Shown: positions 35,709 to 48,476 of the stretch, in pieces | Layout of the letters: each line of letters begins with the position of its first letter | Numbering within the stretch: position 1 is the first letter of the stretch | Source: Ephemerocybe angulata | Taxonomy: Eukaryota > Basidiomycota > Agaricomycetes > Agaricales > Psathyrellaceae | Reading direction: 5' to 3' | Length of the DNA: 64,000 nucleotides | Assembly (NCBI GenBank): GCA_013368325.1 | Contig: JAACJK010000163.1 | Location: 682,001 to 746,000, forward strand | Made by a program: the position numbers and the translations under genes | The notes under the pieces: generated by a model | What the model was told of the DNA's origin: nothing | Seen by the model: only the letters and a program-made list of their open reading frames with translations | The model's database searches: none

Positions 35709-38408
35709 ATGGCCCTCCTTCCCCGGGGCGTCGTCTGCCTCATTCTATCTCACTTGGCCTTGCTAGCCTCAACCCAGAAGCTGCCCCAGGTCCTGCAGGA
35801 AAAAGTCACCGACTATGCACCCTTCACGAACGTCGACTGCCCTGATCTCTCAACACGACCCATCTTAAGGACATGGTCCGCAGAAAACCAGACGCTACAT
35901 CCACAGGAGGTAGAGTATGTGACCAACCGCATGCAGAACGTCTTGCCACGAGCTTGGGAGGAGTGGCTGGGCGACGGCTCGGCGCTGGGGTACAAGCTTG
36001 CAGACTTTCAGAGGAACTTCCCGAAGGTGGGCATCGCGATACCTGGGGGAGGGCTGAGGGCAGCGCAATATGGGGCCGCGTGTCTGGAGGCGCTCGATGC
36101 GAGGAACGATAGCTCGAAGGCTGCGGGGACCGGGGGTTTACTGCAGGTTGCCTCGTACATGACCGGGCTTTCAGGTGGGTGTGGGGACTCTTTGTTGTTT
36201 GTTCTTCTCAGCCAAATTCCGGTTTGGGGCTGCATGCCTTGGATTGTGTGCGTCGTCGACTGACCGCTTATTTTTGACCAGGTGGCTCATGGGTAACGGG
36301 CTCGCTGTTCTTCAATGGCTGGCCGACGATACAACAGCTCGTCTTTGGAGATGGCGACAGGCAGGGATGGTTACTTGACATCCCGTTCGTCACACCAGAT
36401 GGTATCAATCTCTTCTCAGAGGACAACCAACACTTCTTCGGAAGCCTGCTTTGGAGCGTGATGGCGAAGGCGCAGACAGGGATGTAAGTCCATCGTTTAC
36501 CCTCACCCTCTGGCTTTGATGCCCATGATGGTCCTGGTGATGGGCGCTAAAGAATTGACCTGACTTTACCTTTGGGGTACCTAGTGATACGAGCATGGTT
36601 GATCCGTGGGCAAGGATGATCTCCTATCACTTCCTGAACCAGACAACGCGGGCCAATTTCTTGACGAACGATAGCGCGCATGGGGCCGGGCAGCTATGGT
36701 CGGACATACCCAGGTTGCCTTCGTACCGGAACTTTGAAGCGCCTTTCCCGATGGTCGTCGCAAACGCGCGGCCGTCGGGATCAAACGCCACAACCGCGCT
36801 TGGTATTGAGGCTACTGTATATGAGGTGCGACGATCCTACCCTCCCTCGAAGGCAGTGCATTCTAATTTTATTGGCAAGATTACACCGCTGGAGCTGGCT
36901 TCGTATGACCCTGCTCTGTCTGCGGGTGTTAACCTGACATTTGCAGGGACGCGACTGGTCGATGGAATGCCGACCAATGGCTCAACTTGCGTTGTTGGAT
37001 TCGACCAAGCTGGGTTTGTCATGGGCACGAGCGCTGGTCTCTTCAATGTATGTCGTTTGTTCGTGCTAAGGTGCTTTTGAAAAGACTGACATGGTACATA
37101 CTGCTCTTAGCAAATATTCGATTTCGCGAGAAGCAAAATCACGGAGTTTTCGAAGGAGGACGGAGCGGGGATTTTATACGTCCTCTCTCGTCTCTTGCGT
37201 TCTGTTCGCACACGCGCAGACGATGTTGCGAATTGGCCAAGCCCGTTTAAAGGGTTGAAAGATGGCCTGTTCCAGGACAGCAAGTCTGAATGGCTCGAAC
37301 TAATCGATGGATCCTCCAATGGCGAGAATGTCCCCTACGGACCCCTCTTTGTGAAGGCAAGGGGCCTTGATGTCATCGTGACCGCAGAAAACAGTGCCGA
37401 CATCGTTGATCTGAACTGGCCCAAGTTCGTCTTCTGAGCACCTACGGATAGAAGATTCATGCTGACGCCGTGTATCTTTCCAGCGGCTCGAGTTTGGTTG
37501 TGACGAAGGGGAGGCAGGACACCATATTGCGCCTCTCGCACCAGCGCTTCCCTCCAATCCCTCAGACAGCCGAGGACTTCATCGCAACAGGAACAAATGC
37601 CCGACCCACCTTCTTTGGTTGCGACCCTCCCGCACCTTCAGACTACCCACTGGTTATCTACCTGCCAAATGCCCCTCCATTTAACGGGGACGTCCCAGTC
37701 ACAAAGTGAGCATCGCTTTCTGCATCACTTGAATAACCCTGGTTGCTTAAACGAAACACACTTAGCTCCCCGACATTTCAACTCCAATACGGCCCCAAAC
37801 ACACCCGGAAGTTCTTCGACCAAGTCCACGCCAACCTCCTCGCAGGATTTGTCCCCAACACAAACGACCCCGACCCCAACTGGGGCTTATGCCTCCAATG
37901 TGCCGCCATCGACCGCGCTCGATTCAAAGTAACGCCCAACATTCCCCGCTCGGACAAGTGCTCTGCGTGCTTCAAGCAGTATTGCTACGACCCCGCCAAC
38001 CCTCCGAGCAAGTCGCAACTTCCGAATCGAAAGCTGGAGTTTGTGGATCCGGACCCCCAAGGCGCGACGAGGCTGGGCGGCTTCTTGAGCAAGAATAAGT
38101 TTGCACTTATTGGGGGTGCTGTCGGCCTTATCGCGTTCATTGTCGCGCTTACTCTTGGACTGTGAGTCGTACCCATTTTCAATTCGTCTGGTGACTGCAT
38201 TTGACTGATGAGGTGGTGTAGGCTTTGGTGGAAGAAAAGGCAGAACAGGGCTGCCCAATATAAACGGGTGCAGGAAGCACCTGAGTGGGATGCGACCCCG
38301 CTTTTCATACCTCATATGCCGTCAGCTGCCTCGGCCGCGTCGAGCAGTACGAGGGTGAATTCGATGTACGAGTGGAACAAATCTGAGACTGGGTATAAAG
38401 GACTTTAA
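35709..38408 (+). CDS. Phospholipase B / lysophospholipase with transmembrane tail
   Basis: Seven exons, about 690 residues. A signal peptide (MALLPRGVVCLILSHLALLAST) precedes the PLA2_B/patatin-like catalytic domain: VGIAIPGGGLRAAQYGA gives the oxyanion loop and GLSGGSW the nucleophile Ser, with an intron inside the motif. LIDGSSNGENVPYGPL holds the catalytic Asp; the usual DGG is DGS here. Unlike most fungal PLBs, which end in a GPI signal, the protein has a C-terminal transmembrane helix (FALIGGAVGLIAFIVALTLG) followed by a basic cytosolic tail (LWWKKRQNRAAQYKRVQ) encoded by a separate last exon. It deacylates phospholipids and lysophospholipids outside the cell or in the secretory lumen. 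Confidence 0.9.
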
Positions 38409-38887
38409 AGACTGGATCTGCATCGTAATTCTCTGCTGGAGTATGCTTGTCATCATTGCTTCAATGTTCGGGCTCGGACTGATTATTCCAGTAGACAGAC
38501 AACACCATGGACCTTGTGCTTGTGCTTATTGGTATACTGCTACCCCCTCATGCAAATATCCTTCGCCGGGTCGATTTGGTACTTCCCTCAACTCATGAAA
38601 GCCCTCTATCTGAGTTCAGACCTGAAGGTATATAGCGGGTTGAAGTTCTGGGAACGATGGCTTACCGACAGTCGATCTAATTCTGGTCTGAATACGCGAC
38701 TACAGCGCCTGGAGGAGTTAAATCTTGAGTGAAATACGAGATACGGAATCTTCATTGATTGGCGTGTCCTAGTTTCGACAGGAACCACCGAAGTGAGACT
38801 CCACAAAAGCGCTTGCGGTATATGAGGTCCTTCAGTGTGGGGTATCATAGGGCTGGTGAGATACATTGGGAAGTATAGTTGACAAAG
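38409..38887. other. Intergenic region between convergent genes (479 bp)
   Basis: Two 3' flanks; a 72-codon frame at 38514-38732 has no start context or similarity and is not called. Confidence 0.45.
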
Positions 38888-40214
38888 CTATAAAAGGGGC
38901 TTCTTCGCCACCCAGAACTCGGTTTTGTACGCCCATCGCATCATGGCCAGAGGGTCCGTTGTATACTCGCACTCCACTGATCTCTGAGCTTCCGGGTGGC
39001 CATCTTCGTGTCTTTCGAGCACAAATCCGACTTCAGCGGCGGCGGCCAAGACTTCCTCGAGGCTGAGCTCGAGTTTACATTGGCCGCCACCCGGCCAGAG
39101 AAGAGGGCCATGGTTGACCCAGGAGCCACCCGGTTTCAGGAGAGCAAAGATTTGCTCCATCGTTTCGAGGACGTTAAAGGATGTGTCGATGAAGAAGAGG
39201 GTTACCACGTAGTCGAATCCTCCAGGTTCGAAAGCAGGTTTAGTTTGCTGCCCCGTCTCTGTTTTGCTTTGAGACCAGAAATTCGAGGGGAAACCAGGGG
39301 CCGTGGGGTGTGGAAGCTTGAGGAAGTCTCCTTCCAAAAGGTGGAAGTTGGGACCTAGCCGAGGAACGACGTCAGGGAAGGAAACGCTACGGAATAGATT
39401 TTCATTGGATTTTTGATGGGAGAACCAGTGAGCGTATGGGCGAATTTTGTGCTGCTCAGCCTTCTGTGTAGCTTCTGCCGAGAGAAGGAATCGGAAGGCG
39501 AGAACCATAAAGTATGATAGCTCGTTGGCCGTGGTATCAAAACCTGTAAAGTAGGTTCTATGAGATTCGCCTGCGAACGTGGGGTTAGGTAGATTGTAAC
39601 GCACCGAGCTGCGCTATTTCCCAAGCAAGGCGACCAAGACCAGCTCCAGGGACCAACACGCGCTGTTGACTCCTCTGGGCTGGGTCAACGAGCCGCAGAA
39701 GGTCGAGAACAGGAGCGAATGTCCGCGCTCTCTCGTCCGCGCCTGCTTGGCTCCAATCGCGAACAAAGTGCTTCAGTGATTCGCGGACACGAGCAAGGTC
39801 CGCTGCAGTCGCCTGCACCCTGGCCGTGTGCTTAAGCTCCGCGTATTCATTGACTGCAAGGTCTGCAATTTCCTCCGCGAGCGTTGCGTTCATGCTTGTC
39901 ACCTCCCAGAGTCTCTCCAGCTTCTGTGGATAACCGATTCGATATCCCAGACCCTTGTGCCCTCTTCCAAGAGAGGCATAGGATGATCGCATCCGTTGAA
40001 CATCGTTATACGAAAGCTTGAGATACTGCAGATATGAATGGTAGGCCCTGACCCTCGAATATATCGTAGCGGGCGTTGGTGACGCGGTGCTAGGAAACAA
40101 CAAGCCGTACAGCTCCGATCGCGAGAAGAAATTGTCCCGTAGTCGATATCCGACCAGCAGCAGAGCAAGAGGGAAGAGACAGCCCAGGACTACGTCGAAG
40201 GTGGCGGTCGTCAT
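38888..40214 (-). CDS. N2227-family (carnosine N-methyltransferase-like) methyltransferase
   Basis: Two exons, about 420 residues. After a putative N-terminal membrane helix (VVLGCLFPLALLLVGYRLRD) comes a helical region with SYNDVQRMRSSYASLGRG. The SAM-binding motif I is VLVPGAGLGRLAWEIAQLG, followed by FDTTANELSYFMVLAFRFL and FDYVVTLFFIDTSFNVLETM, with the family-specific LLKPGGSWVNHGPLLW. These are hallmarks of N2227/CARNMT1 enzymes, which methylate carnosine or protein histidine. The intron falls right after motif I. The membrane helix at the start is not a usual part of the family. It is head-to-head with the TCP11 gene. Confidence 0.88.
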
Positions 40215-40349
40215 TGCGGCCAGTGTCCAAGCATCAATTGCGCGACTTTGGCGCTTTTGGCGCGGCTCGCCTCGGCTCGCATGGCTGACGAAATTGCTCG
40301 GTAAGCGCGCCAGCGCAATTTGCACCTTGTCCTTGAACCACCACTAGCA
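40215..40349. promoter_or_regulatory. Bidirectional promoter, methyltransferase / TCP11
   Basis: 135 bp between divergent ATGs. It holds GGCGC/GCGCC-rich sequence and repeated CTCGCCTCGGCTCGC. No known site is assigned. Confidence 0.4.
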
Positions 40350-42045
40350 ATGCCTGCCCCAGAGCCCGTCGTATACCGCCATGAACCACACGCCGTTCTG
40401 CCCCCTGAGCTTGTGGACTCTCTAAATCAAGTTTATTTCTTGCATCGACTCGCGACCGAACCAGAGAAGCTCGTTCCACCGGGGAAGACCATGCTATCTA
40501 TGATGATACATTCCCAGATGAAGAAGGAGAAATCCAACCAGGACCAGTCAGAGGTTCTGCTAGAAAGGGTCCAGGAGGTGGCCCACCGAGCTTTTTGGAA
40601 CGAAGTACGTCCTTTGAATAGAACATACCATAGCTATGAAAGCTTGATCTTCTCAATAGGCCATCGAGTCATTATCATCAGCACTACCCTCCGTACAGCT
40701 GCCGCGCTTGAAGCGGCTATATAGCGACCTCGCCGAAGCTCTTACGCCCCTCTTCCCCCCAAATCATAAAGCCATACTGAGCTTAGAAGCCCATCTACCA
40801 CCGACTTCTTCCCCTCTGCATTCTGCGCTCATCTTCTTGAAAGAGCTACTTCTGGTTCTGCGAGGACGTTGTGCCCCAATTCGCGATAAAGAAATCGATC
40901 AGTTATACACAAAATTGGACGAATGGAGAGACCCCGTTGGACAACCTCCGATGGAATCTTCGACGTCTCAACTTGCGGTTCTCGTCGTCGATACCATCCG
41001 TGAACTAGTTTCTCTCGCCGAGTCTATGAAGGCCGACCTCAACGCAGCCGTGATTGGCTCTATGGGCGAACAAGAAGTTAAGGGATATGTGCTGCATGAA
41101 GCCAAGTCCAAGGAACGCGACCTGATTATCGACCTTTGGGATGCGAGGCAGGAGCCTACTGGTCAGGCCTTGCGTGAGCAATGGCGGTCCTGGGTTGCAC
41201 TTCTCCCAGCTCAAATGGAGGCACCGTTTAGCCCGGTGGAATCTGACAGGAGATGGATCTTACGCTTGATGGCCCAGCTGGCTGCTAACACCCCAATAAC
41301 ATGCGAATTGCCCAGTTCACTTTACGAAGGTTCCCTGCGATCCGACGCCCCATCCAACACACTTCCTCCACACTTCTTCTTTGTCGCACCAAAACTCCTC
41401 TACGCCCAGAATTATCTTCAAGCCGTCACAATCGCCGCGTCTCTGCGTTCCTTGACGCGTCTTCCAGCACCGTCCTCGTCGCCTGGCAGCACTCTCGAGC
41501 ATAACTTCATGGAACGAATTTGGGCACTGTTGAAATCTGAAATCGACGAGGACGCCAACGCCAATGGAGTATCGAACGAGTTTGGCTCTACCAAGCTTAT
41601 CAACCTCTCCGACGAGGTGATACGAGCAAGGCGGCTGACGATAACGAGTGGAGACGTACATGCAGGCGAGGAATCTCGGCTGAGAGAGGCAGTGGACCGG
41701 ACACTCAGGTTCCAGGATCCTGTCTTCCAACTCCTGCATCGCCGGTTGAGTGAATCCCTTACGAAACAGGTGTTGGAATACATGTCTGGTGAACAGTTGT
41801 CACGGCAAAAAGCAGGGATGCCGGTGTCTATGAAGACGGGGCGCACGATTGGCGAAAACAGACCGGGGAAGCGAGTCGCGCTTCCGGATCATCCTGGGAG
41901 TTCATCTCGCTCGGAAGGCGCGACGGCAGCGGTCGTCGTCAAAGGCTTTGAAGAACCCGTGCTCGTGGATGCCGTTGGAGGTGTATTCAGGGAACTACTT
42001 CAAAGTGTCACCTGGGTGGAAAGGGTCTGGGGTGACATGGTGTAG
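40350..42045 (+). CDS. TCP11 (Sok1-like) family protein
   Basis: Two exons, about 540 residues, all predicted helical. The stretch FWNE-AIESLSSALPSVQLPR, then LKRLYSDLAEALTPLFPPNH and CAPIRDKEIDQL, fits the T-complex protein 11 domain found in yeast Sok1, a suppressor of protein kinase A loss. Further helices run to the middle and end, with a variable Ser/Gly-rich insertion around residues 490-510. The C-terminus is EELLQ-like (GGVFRELLQSVTWVERVWGD). The molecular role is unknown; a link to PKA signalling is inferred from Sok1 only. Confidence 0.75.
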
Positions 42046-43427
42046 TGAGTAATCATGCTTCAAGATCCACGCTCGGGCTTCTTATGTATGGGCATTCCGC
42101 TTTACTTATTCTATGTTTAGGACCTGACGAAAGCCAATTTCCAGTGGTCGGGGGAGAATATCACAAAGACGCTCACCGGTTACCTTTGAAGGGTGCGAAT
42201 GGCTGGGTGGGTAGACGCAAAAAGAGATACTGTCATTCATGACACCTTTGAAAACAAAGCTAGCTTGAGGACCCAACACGACTTGCAGGGCTCCGAGAAT
42301 GGTGGAGTGTGTCGGATAAGCGAGCTCTTTGAGACTCGAATCCTCGATCTTTGGGGTGCTCCCCGGATCTTGAAGCTCCCCGTTACACTGCAAGATCCGT
42401 CGACTACCCAACGACGTAATTGAGAAGGCCTCAATCTAAATTTTCACCTCCATCTGCGTGCAGGGTCCCAAGACATTGAAATTCACTTATCGCGACCCGC
42501 ATGGCGAATTGGACAACCCATCAGGGGAACTTCCTTCAGTTAATCAAAATGTGGATAACCACCACGCCAATGCAACTCTCAGTGCTAAGGCTGAAGAAGG
42601 GCTGTGAGTGTCTCAACTGGAATGCACATATTACGTCCAGCCCGTATGACAGAATACTAATCAGGGTCTACACATTTAGATCGGGCACAACTGGATATCA
42701 AAAGAGGAGGATCAGCCTGTATCAGCCACCATATGAATTCTCGAAGTCCATTCAGCTGAAATGATGAAGCCTTCATGGCCATTCCGAGTGCAGGTGCTAC
42801 ATACTCGATTCAGCCAATAGACGCCTTGGTACGGCAGGATCTTTTCATGACCAACCATCTTGAGTAAGTCAACGGGTACTTCATCTGTAGATTTTCACCC
42901 CATTCTTAGCCTCCTAGATCTAGAATTGCCGGCAGAACTTTCCGATTTCTTGGTGTCACTTAGGACACATTTATTACAACGCTGGCTCGGGGATCAAAGG
43001 ACCAAAATCACCGTATAGGATATGCAAGGTCTATAGCTAACGGCTTTTGCAACACTAGTACAAGAAGACTATTGGGCAGGCATGGTACCTTGGTTGGTTT
43101 ATTGGACGTACTGGTGTCACTTTAACACTGTGATGGACGCTTGTGTACTCATTTGTGGCGGAAGGAAGAGGGTCGCCGAGTTGGGATTGGTTGGGACCCA
43201 AGCGAGCTTATCACTTTAACGGGAAACACCAGGTGTGTATCACGATTTGTCCCATATATCGTGACGCGTTGACGAATGTATATGGCTGGGGTGAGACCTG
43301 CTGGGACCATACGTCGATCCGGCACAACGGATCTAATCCGTGTCTCGGAGTACAAAAAGGGGCCTCTGCATTTGCGTTTTCGATATCCAACCCACCTGAG
43401 CTATACTTTCTAGTCATTTGTGTGTCA
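42046..43427. other. Intergenic region upstream of PAL (1.38 kb)
   Basis: A long spacer by local standards. Several short frames, such as 42501-42764, lack splice logic or familiar sequence. It probably holds an extended regulatory region for the ammonia-lyase gene. Confidence 0.5.
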
Positions 43428-46193
43428 ATGGTCCTAGACGGTACTCGCGATGCCAACTTGAATTCTTTGAACGGCTCGCCGTTCACTCCTTTCAAGGACG
43501 TACGCCCCAACCCCGTCGAATCAAAGGCTTCCACTCTATTAGCCCAATTTATTACCTCCCAGCGTGAACTCGCGAAATACAAGTAAGCCGAGCGTACATT
43601 CACCACTGTGTCCCCTTGGCTAAATGGATTCCACAGGAATGGACAGTCGGTCGTCATCGACGGTCATACTTTGACCACAGCCGGCGTCGTCGCCGCGGCC
43701 CGTCACCACTCGCAAATTCGGTTGGACGAATCCCAGCATGTCAAAGATCGCGTCGTGAAGAGCAGGAAAGTCATCTCCGACAAGGTCGAAAGTGGTGCCA
43801 GTGTCTATGGCCTCTCCACCGGCTTCGGTGGCTCTGGTGCGCTCTTCCTTATATCGCCGTGCTTTTTCAGTTAAACCAACTTCTGCTCGATAGCTGACAC
43901 CCGTACCGATAAGCCCCTTGCTCTGGGAAATGCGTTGCTGCAGCACCAGCATGTCGGTATTCTCCCCGTCTCCAACGAACCCCTCGACACTCTGCCGCTC
44001 TTGGACCCTATCACCTCCACCGCAATGCCCGAGTCTTGGGTTCGGTGAGCCCGACGCCCCTCGATTCTGTGGCTGAATTACTGACGCTAGTTCAAGTGGG
44101 GCGATGTTGGTCCGCATGAACTCACTCATCCGAGGACACTCTGGTGTCAGGTAGGCTTTATCCGCTAGTTTCCGCCCTGGGCCTTGATATTGATCACGTC
44201 TACGTTTAGGTGGGAGTTGCTCGAGAAGATGAAGGAGGTCTTCATGGCCAATATCACTCCGGTCGTTCCAATTAGGTCCAGCATCTCTGCTTCTGGAGGT
44301 CAGTTGGTTTTGGACCGTTCCCCTTTTCCAATTGTCTCGTCTCATCACCCTGCACAGACCTGTCTCCCCTGTCCTATATCGCTGGAACCTTGAGTACGTT
44401 GTCCTTCATCAGGTCATTTACAACCATTCCTTATACAATGGCCCACCAGTTGGTAATCCTTCAATCAAGGTCTTTTACGGGCCTAGTTCTGCGGGGCCCA
44501 GGCGAATTGGCTCCTCGGTGGACGTCCTCGCTGAACATAAGATTGAGCCCCTCACGCTTGCCTCAAAGGAACCCCTCGGTATTCTCAATGGCACGGCCTT
44601 CTCCGCTTCTGTGGCTGCGTTAGCGTTGCACGATGCTGCCCATTTGGCTTTACTCGCGCAGGTCTGCACGGCAATGGGTGTTGAAGCTCTCCGGGGAAAC
44701 CGGTCCTCCTTCCACTCCTTCATTCATGCGACAGCTCGCCCCCACCCCGGCCAGGTATGCACGGATTTGGCACCTGAAGTGTGGCGATAGAATTAACGCG
44801 GATCCGCTTTTAGGTTGAGTCTGCCCAGACTATATGGGATCTGCTCCAAGGTAGCAAGCTCGCTCACATGCACGAGGAAGAAGTTTCCCTCAAGGAAGAT
44901 AGGTATTCATTGAGGCAGGACAGGTACCCCCTCCGCACCGCTCCCCAGTTCTTGGGACCCCAGCTTGAGGACATTCTCGCTGCGCATGCTACCATCACAC
45001 TGGAGTGCAACACTAGTGAGCCACTCCATTCGTCTACTGAAAACGTGTCACTCATGCTACGAACCTAGCCACCGACAACCCTCTCATTGATGGAGAGACT
45101 GGCGAGGTTCACCATGGAGGCAACTTTCAGGCGATGGCCGTCACCAACGCAATGGAGAAGACCCGCCTCGCCCTTGCTCACATTGGAAAGCTACTTTTCG
45201 CCCAGAGCACCGAGCTGGCAAACCCCATGATGAACAACGGCCTCCCCCCTTCGCTTGCCGCGTCTGACCCTTCCCTCAACTATCACGGAAAGGGAATCGA
45301 CATTGCCACCGCATCCTACGTCGCCGAGCTTGGCCACCTCGCCGCCCCCGTTTCCACCCACATCCAGTCCGCCGAGATGCACAACCAGGCTATCAACTCT
45401 CTGGCCCTGATCTCTGGTCGCTCCACCATTGCCGCCATCCAGGTCCTCTCCCTTTTGACCGCGTCTTACCTTTATCTTCTCTGCCAAGCGCTCGATCTCC
45501 GCGCTATGCAGGACGAGCTCCTCTCTGGGCTCGAGGGAATATTGAACGAAGAACTCGCTTCTGTCTTGGGACCCCACTGCGCGGAGACTTTCCTCACCAC
45601 CGAACTCGCGCCCAAGTTGATGAGTGAGATGCACGCAATGCTCGACAAGACGACGACGATGGACAACGTCGACCGCATGGAGGCTACGGCAGCCTCGACT
45701 TCTACACTCCTCCTCTCCGCGCTCACCGCCCCCACTTCCGCGTCATCCATCACGAACGCCGGCACCGCTCTCGCCGCCATCCCTGAGCTGCAATCCCGCA
45801 TCGCCGCCCGCGCCGTCGAGCTGCAGGAGAAGCTGCGCACGGAGTTCCTCTCGGGCGAGCGTGGCCCGACCCCTGCTGCAGGCCTCCTCGGCAAAACCAA
45901 GGTTATCTACACGTATATCCGACAGAACCTAGGTGTCCGCATGCATGGCGCTGAGAACTATGGCCTGTTCAAGAACGGTCTTGGTCGCGACGAGGTTACG
46001 ATTGGACAGAACATTTCTGTGATTTACGAGGTGCGCTTCTTTCCTTTGCTTCTTCTCTTATCTCGACTGCGGTTTCTCTTTCTTCTCGAGAACCGTCTTT
46101 TCGTTTAAGCGACCGACTAACACGTCTGCATTTTTATCACAGGCTATTCGGGATGGAAAGATGGAGCCTGTCGTTCTCTCTATCTTCTACTAG
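43428..46193 (+). CDS. PAL: Phenylalanine ammonia-lyase
   Basis: Ten exons, about 720 residues, full length. It deaminates phenylalanine (often also tyrosine in fungi) to cinnamate. The MIO prosthetic group arises from the Ala-Ser-Gly in [17 protein letters not shown]; the intron falls exactly between ASG and DL. Other diagnostic parts are [17 protein letters not shown] (active-site Tyr loop), [24 protein letters not shown] and [15 protein letters not shown]. The start [16 protein letters not shown] is the first ATG of the coding frame. The large spacing upstream and ten introns are typical of inducible basidiomycete PAL genes. Confidence 0.97.
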
Positions 46194-46452
46194 ATTGTGC
46201 TGCTGTGTACATTGTACTCTATTGTATTATACTAACTCTCGTTAACGCTACACGAATACGATTTGGAATACTGTAAAACCCTTGCATCCCAGCTCACTTG
46301 CAGGCTCTTTCGGTCCATGAAAACCCCCCTATCGCTCTGGCTACGCTACATGTTGTTACAATGGTTAAAGCAAGAACGAATGACTGGTAAATAGATGGAT
46401 GAAAATGAAAAATAAGATATGCAATGCTCAGGCATTAGCCCGTTTGTCAACC

Positions 46453-48206
46453 CTACCGTGGGTCGAACTTGACTCTAACTTCCGCAATTTCCTTCTTCTC
46501 CTCCCGTAGTTTCCGTGTAATGATCTCGTCGAGAACGCTCGCCTGCTCAACAGTGATGGTACGAGGTACAGTAGCCGTAAGGTCCACGAAAAGCATGGAA
46601 CCCGCGCGGCGGGCACGCAGCTTGCTGATACCAAGCAGTGGTGGGGTATGTTGGGTGACTGACGTGGAGGTACTATCTTTGGAGATCAGCGGCTGGAGGA
46701 TCTTCTGTATCGAGATTTTCGTTCGTGGGGATGCACCCGCATCCGTAAGATCACCCCATGCACCTCGGAGCAGAGAGTATCCCTGCTGCAGGATAACGAT
46801 AGACACAAGCAAGCCTACGTACGCAGACGTGTCAGCGCGAGTCACGAACAAAAATGGCGTCAAGACACGAACCTCCGACAGGGTCTAAGGGGAATGCAGG
46901 GAAGAGCCATGTCCCAAGAATCGCAAAGAACGCGACCAGACTCGAATACGCATCACTCCTATGGTGAATAGCATTCGCGAGCAGCACCGGGCTGTTCTCC
47001 TCGTCCGCCACAACCTTCGTAATCCTATATAACCACTCCTTCGACACGACTCCCAGCAATGCAAACCAGGCCGCGTTCGGGTCGACGCCGTGGACGTGTG
47101 AATGGCCTATGGTGGGTATCGGGGCGCTTGAAGTAACCCATTGGAGAAGTTCCTGCAGAGCCCCAGGTTCCAAGTGAGCCGCAGTGTCGGCCAGCGCGAC
47201 GACGAGGAGGTGGTATGAATGAAATCCTATCCCTAGCGCACCGCCGATGAGGAGAATGGATATAGTCGTCGTGCCGAGCGTTTCGAATTTGGCAAAGCCG
47301 TAGGGGTATCGTTCTGTGGGGGGCTTCCGGGATAAACGCCAGCAAAAGAGGGTCACAAAGTCACCAAGCAAGTCTATAGAATTATAATTTTCGTTTCATA
47401 GTCAGTAAGGTGGGGTATCAACAGTGCATTTGACTCACCGCTCATTGAGTGACCAGCATCGGCCAGGAGAGATGCAGAGTGCAAGTACCATCCTGCCAGG
47501 CCCTTCGCCGCCGTGAGTCCGATGTTGGAGAACAACCCAATTAGCGTAATTTGGCTCCCCCGGTCGCCTGACAAAAGGAGCGTCAGTACACGCGCAGCAC
47601 CCGTCGGGGACCAAGCATCTACTCACCGGAGCCTTTCAGCGCAGCGATAATCTGCTCTGCGTCGTGCGAGTGCCCCTCCTCTCCATGAGAATGTGAGTGG
47701 AATATCGAGTGTGAGTGCGTATGCTCTTCCCCATGGTCGTGCGAGTGTCCGTGGTGAGCTGCCTCCTCGGTTTGAGCTCCATTACGCGTCGAATTCCCCT
47801 TCCGTTGCTTCAAACCGCCGTTCTCTGATTCGCTGCTGGGCTTTCCATCCGTCGAGTGTGAGCGGGCCGTCGTGGCCATTCCGAGCTGTACACCGATGAA
47901 CCGACTTGCGGAGGAGGAGGGGGATAGTGGGGGAGACTGCAGAGGCGGATGAACCCTGGATTTGTATGTCGAAGTTCCTGGAGACAAAAGTGACACGTTC
48001 ACTTTTGGATGTGAGAAATAGACCCGTCTGTAGAGATCACTCGAGAGCCGTTGCAGGCTCAGGCTGCTTCTCCGGGGCCCACAAGAAGACCTGTCGCTTG
48101 CGTGGCTACTGCTGCTGCGGGGGCGAAGGCTGGTGATTGTTCGACACGGTGCGCAGTGGATATGCGCTTGGTACCCCACGGGCAATTGCCAAGAGGGGCG
48201 GATCAT
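46453..48206 (-). CDS. Cation diffusion facilitator, MMT-type (mitochondrial) metal transporter
   Basis: Four exons, about 480 residues. The first 115 residues are Arg/Ser-rich and poor in acidic residues (TSLRPRSSSSHASDRSSCGP), suiting a mitochondrial leader. A His-rich segment follows (HHGHSHDHGEEHTHSHS, then FHSHSHGEEGHSHD), likely to bind metal. The membrane domain has LLADAGHSMSDLLGDFVTLF with the HxxxD site of CDFs and NAIHHRSDAYSSLV for the second metal half-site. KPPTERYPYGFAKFETLGT is typical of the Mmt1/Mmt2 branch, which exports iron from mitochondria in yeast. The start at 48206 gives the presequence; an internal ATG at MATTARSHST would drop it. Confidence 0.88.
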
Positions 48207-48476
48207 TGATCGTGGGCCTGACGGCGACGGCGACGGTGGCGAACGCTTGGGCTCGTCGAGCGTGCAGTAAGCAGATTAAGAGGAAGATGCGCAAGAATAT
48301 GCAGGTTCTTCCTCGCGTAGCGTCTCCCCACAACTCTTGGGAATCGGGATTCTGGAGCATCGCGCTCCAGCCTAGACCAATGCAATACCAGACAGTGATG
48401 CTATTTGACCCTATCTGCGGCTCCTCTTCCGCCTATGACGCAATTATATCGAGGGCATAAACACCCAATTATTCAT

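Noticed and set aside
42501..42764. 87-codon plus-strand frame
   Set aside because: No similarity, no splice partners, and low-quality composition in a long promoter region.
43143..43427. Upstream open extension of the PAL frame
   Set aside because: It would need a GTG start and adds sequence unlike any PAL; the ATG at 43428 gives a normal N-terminus.
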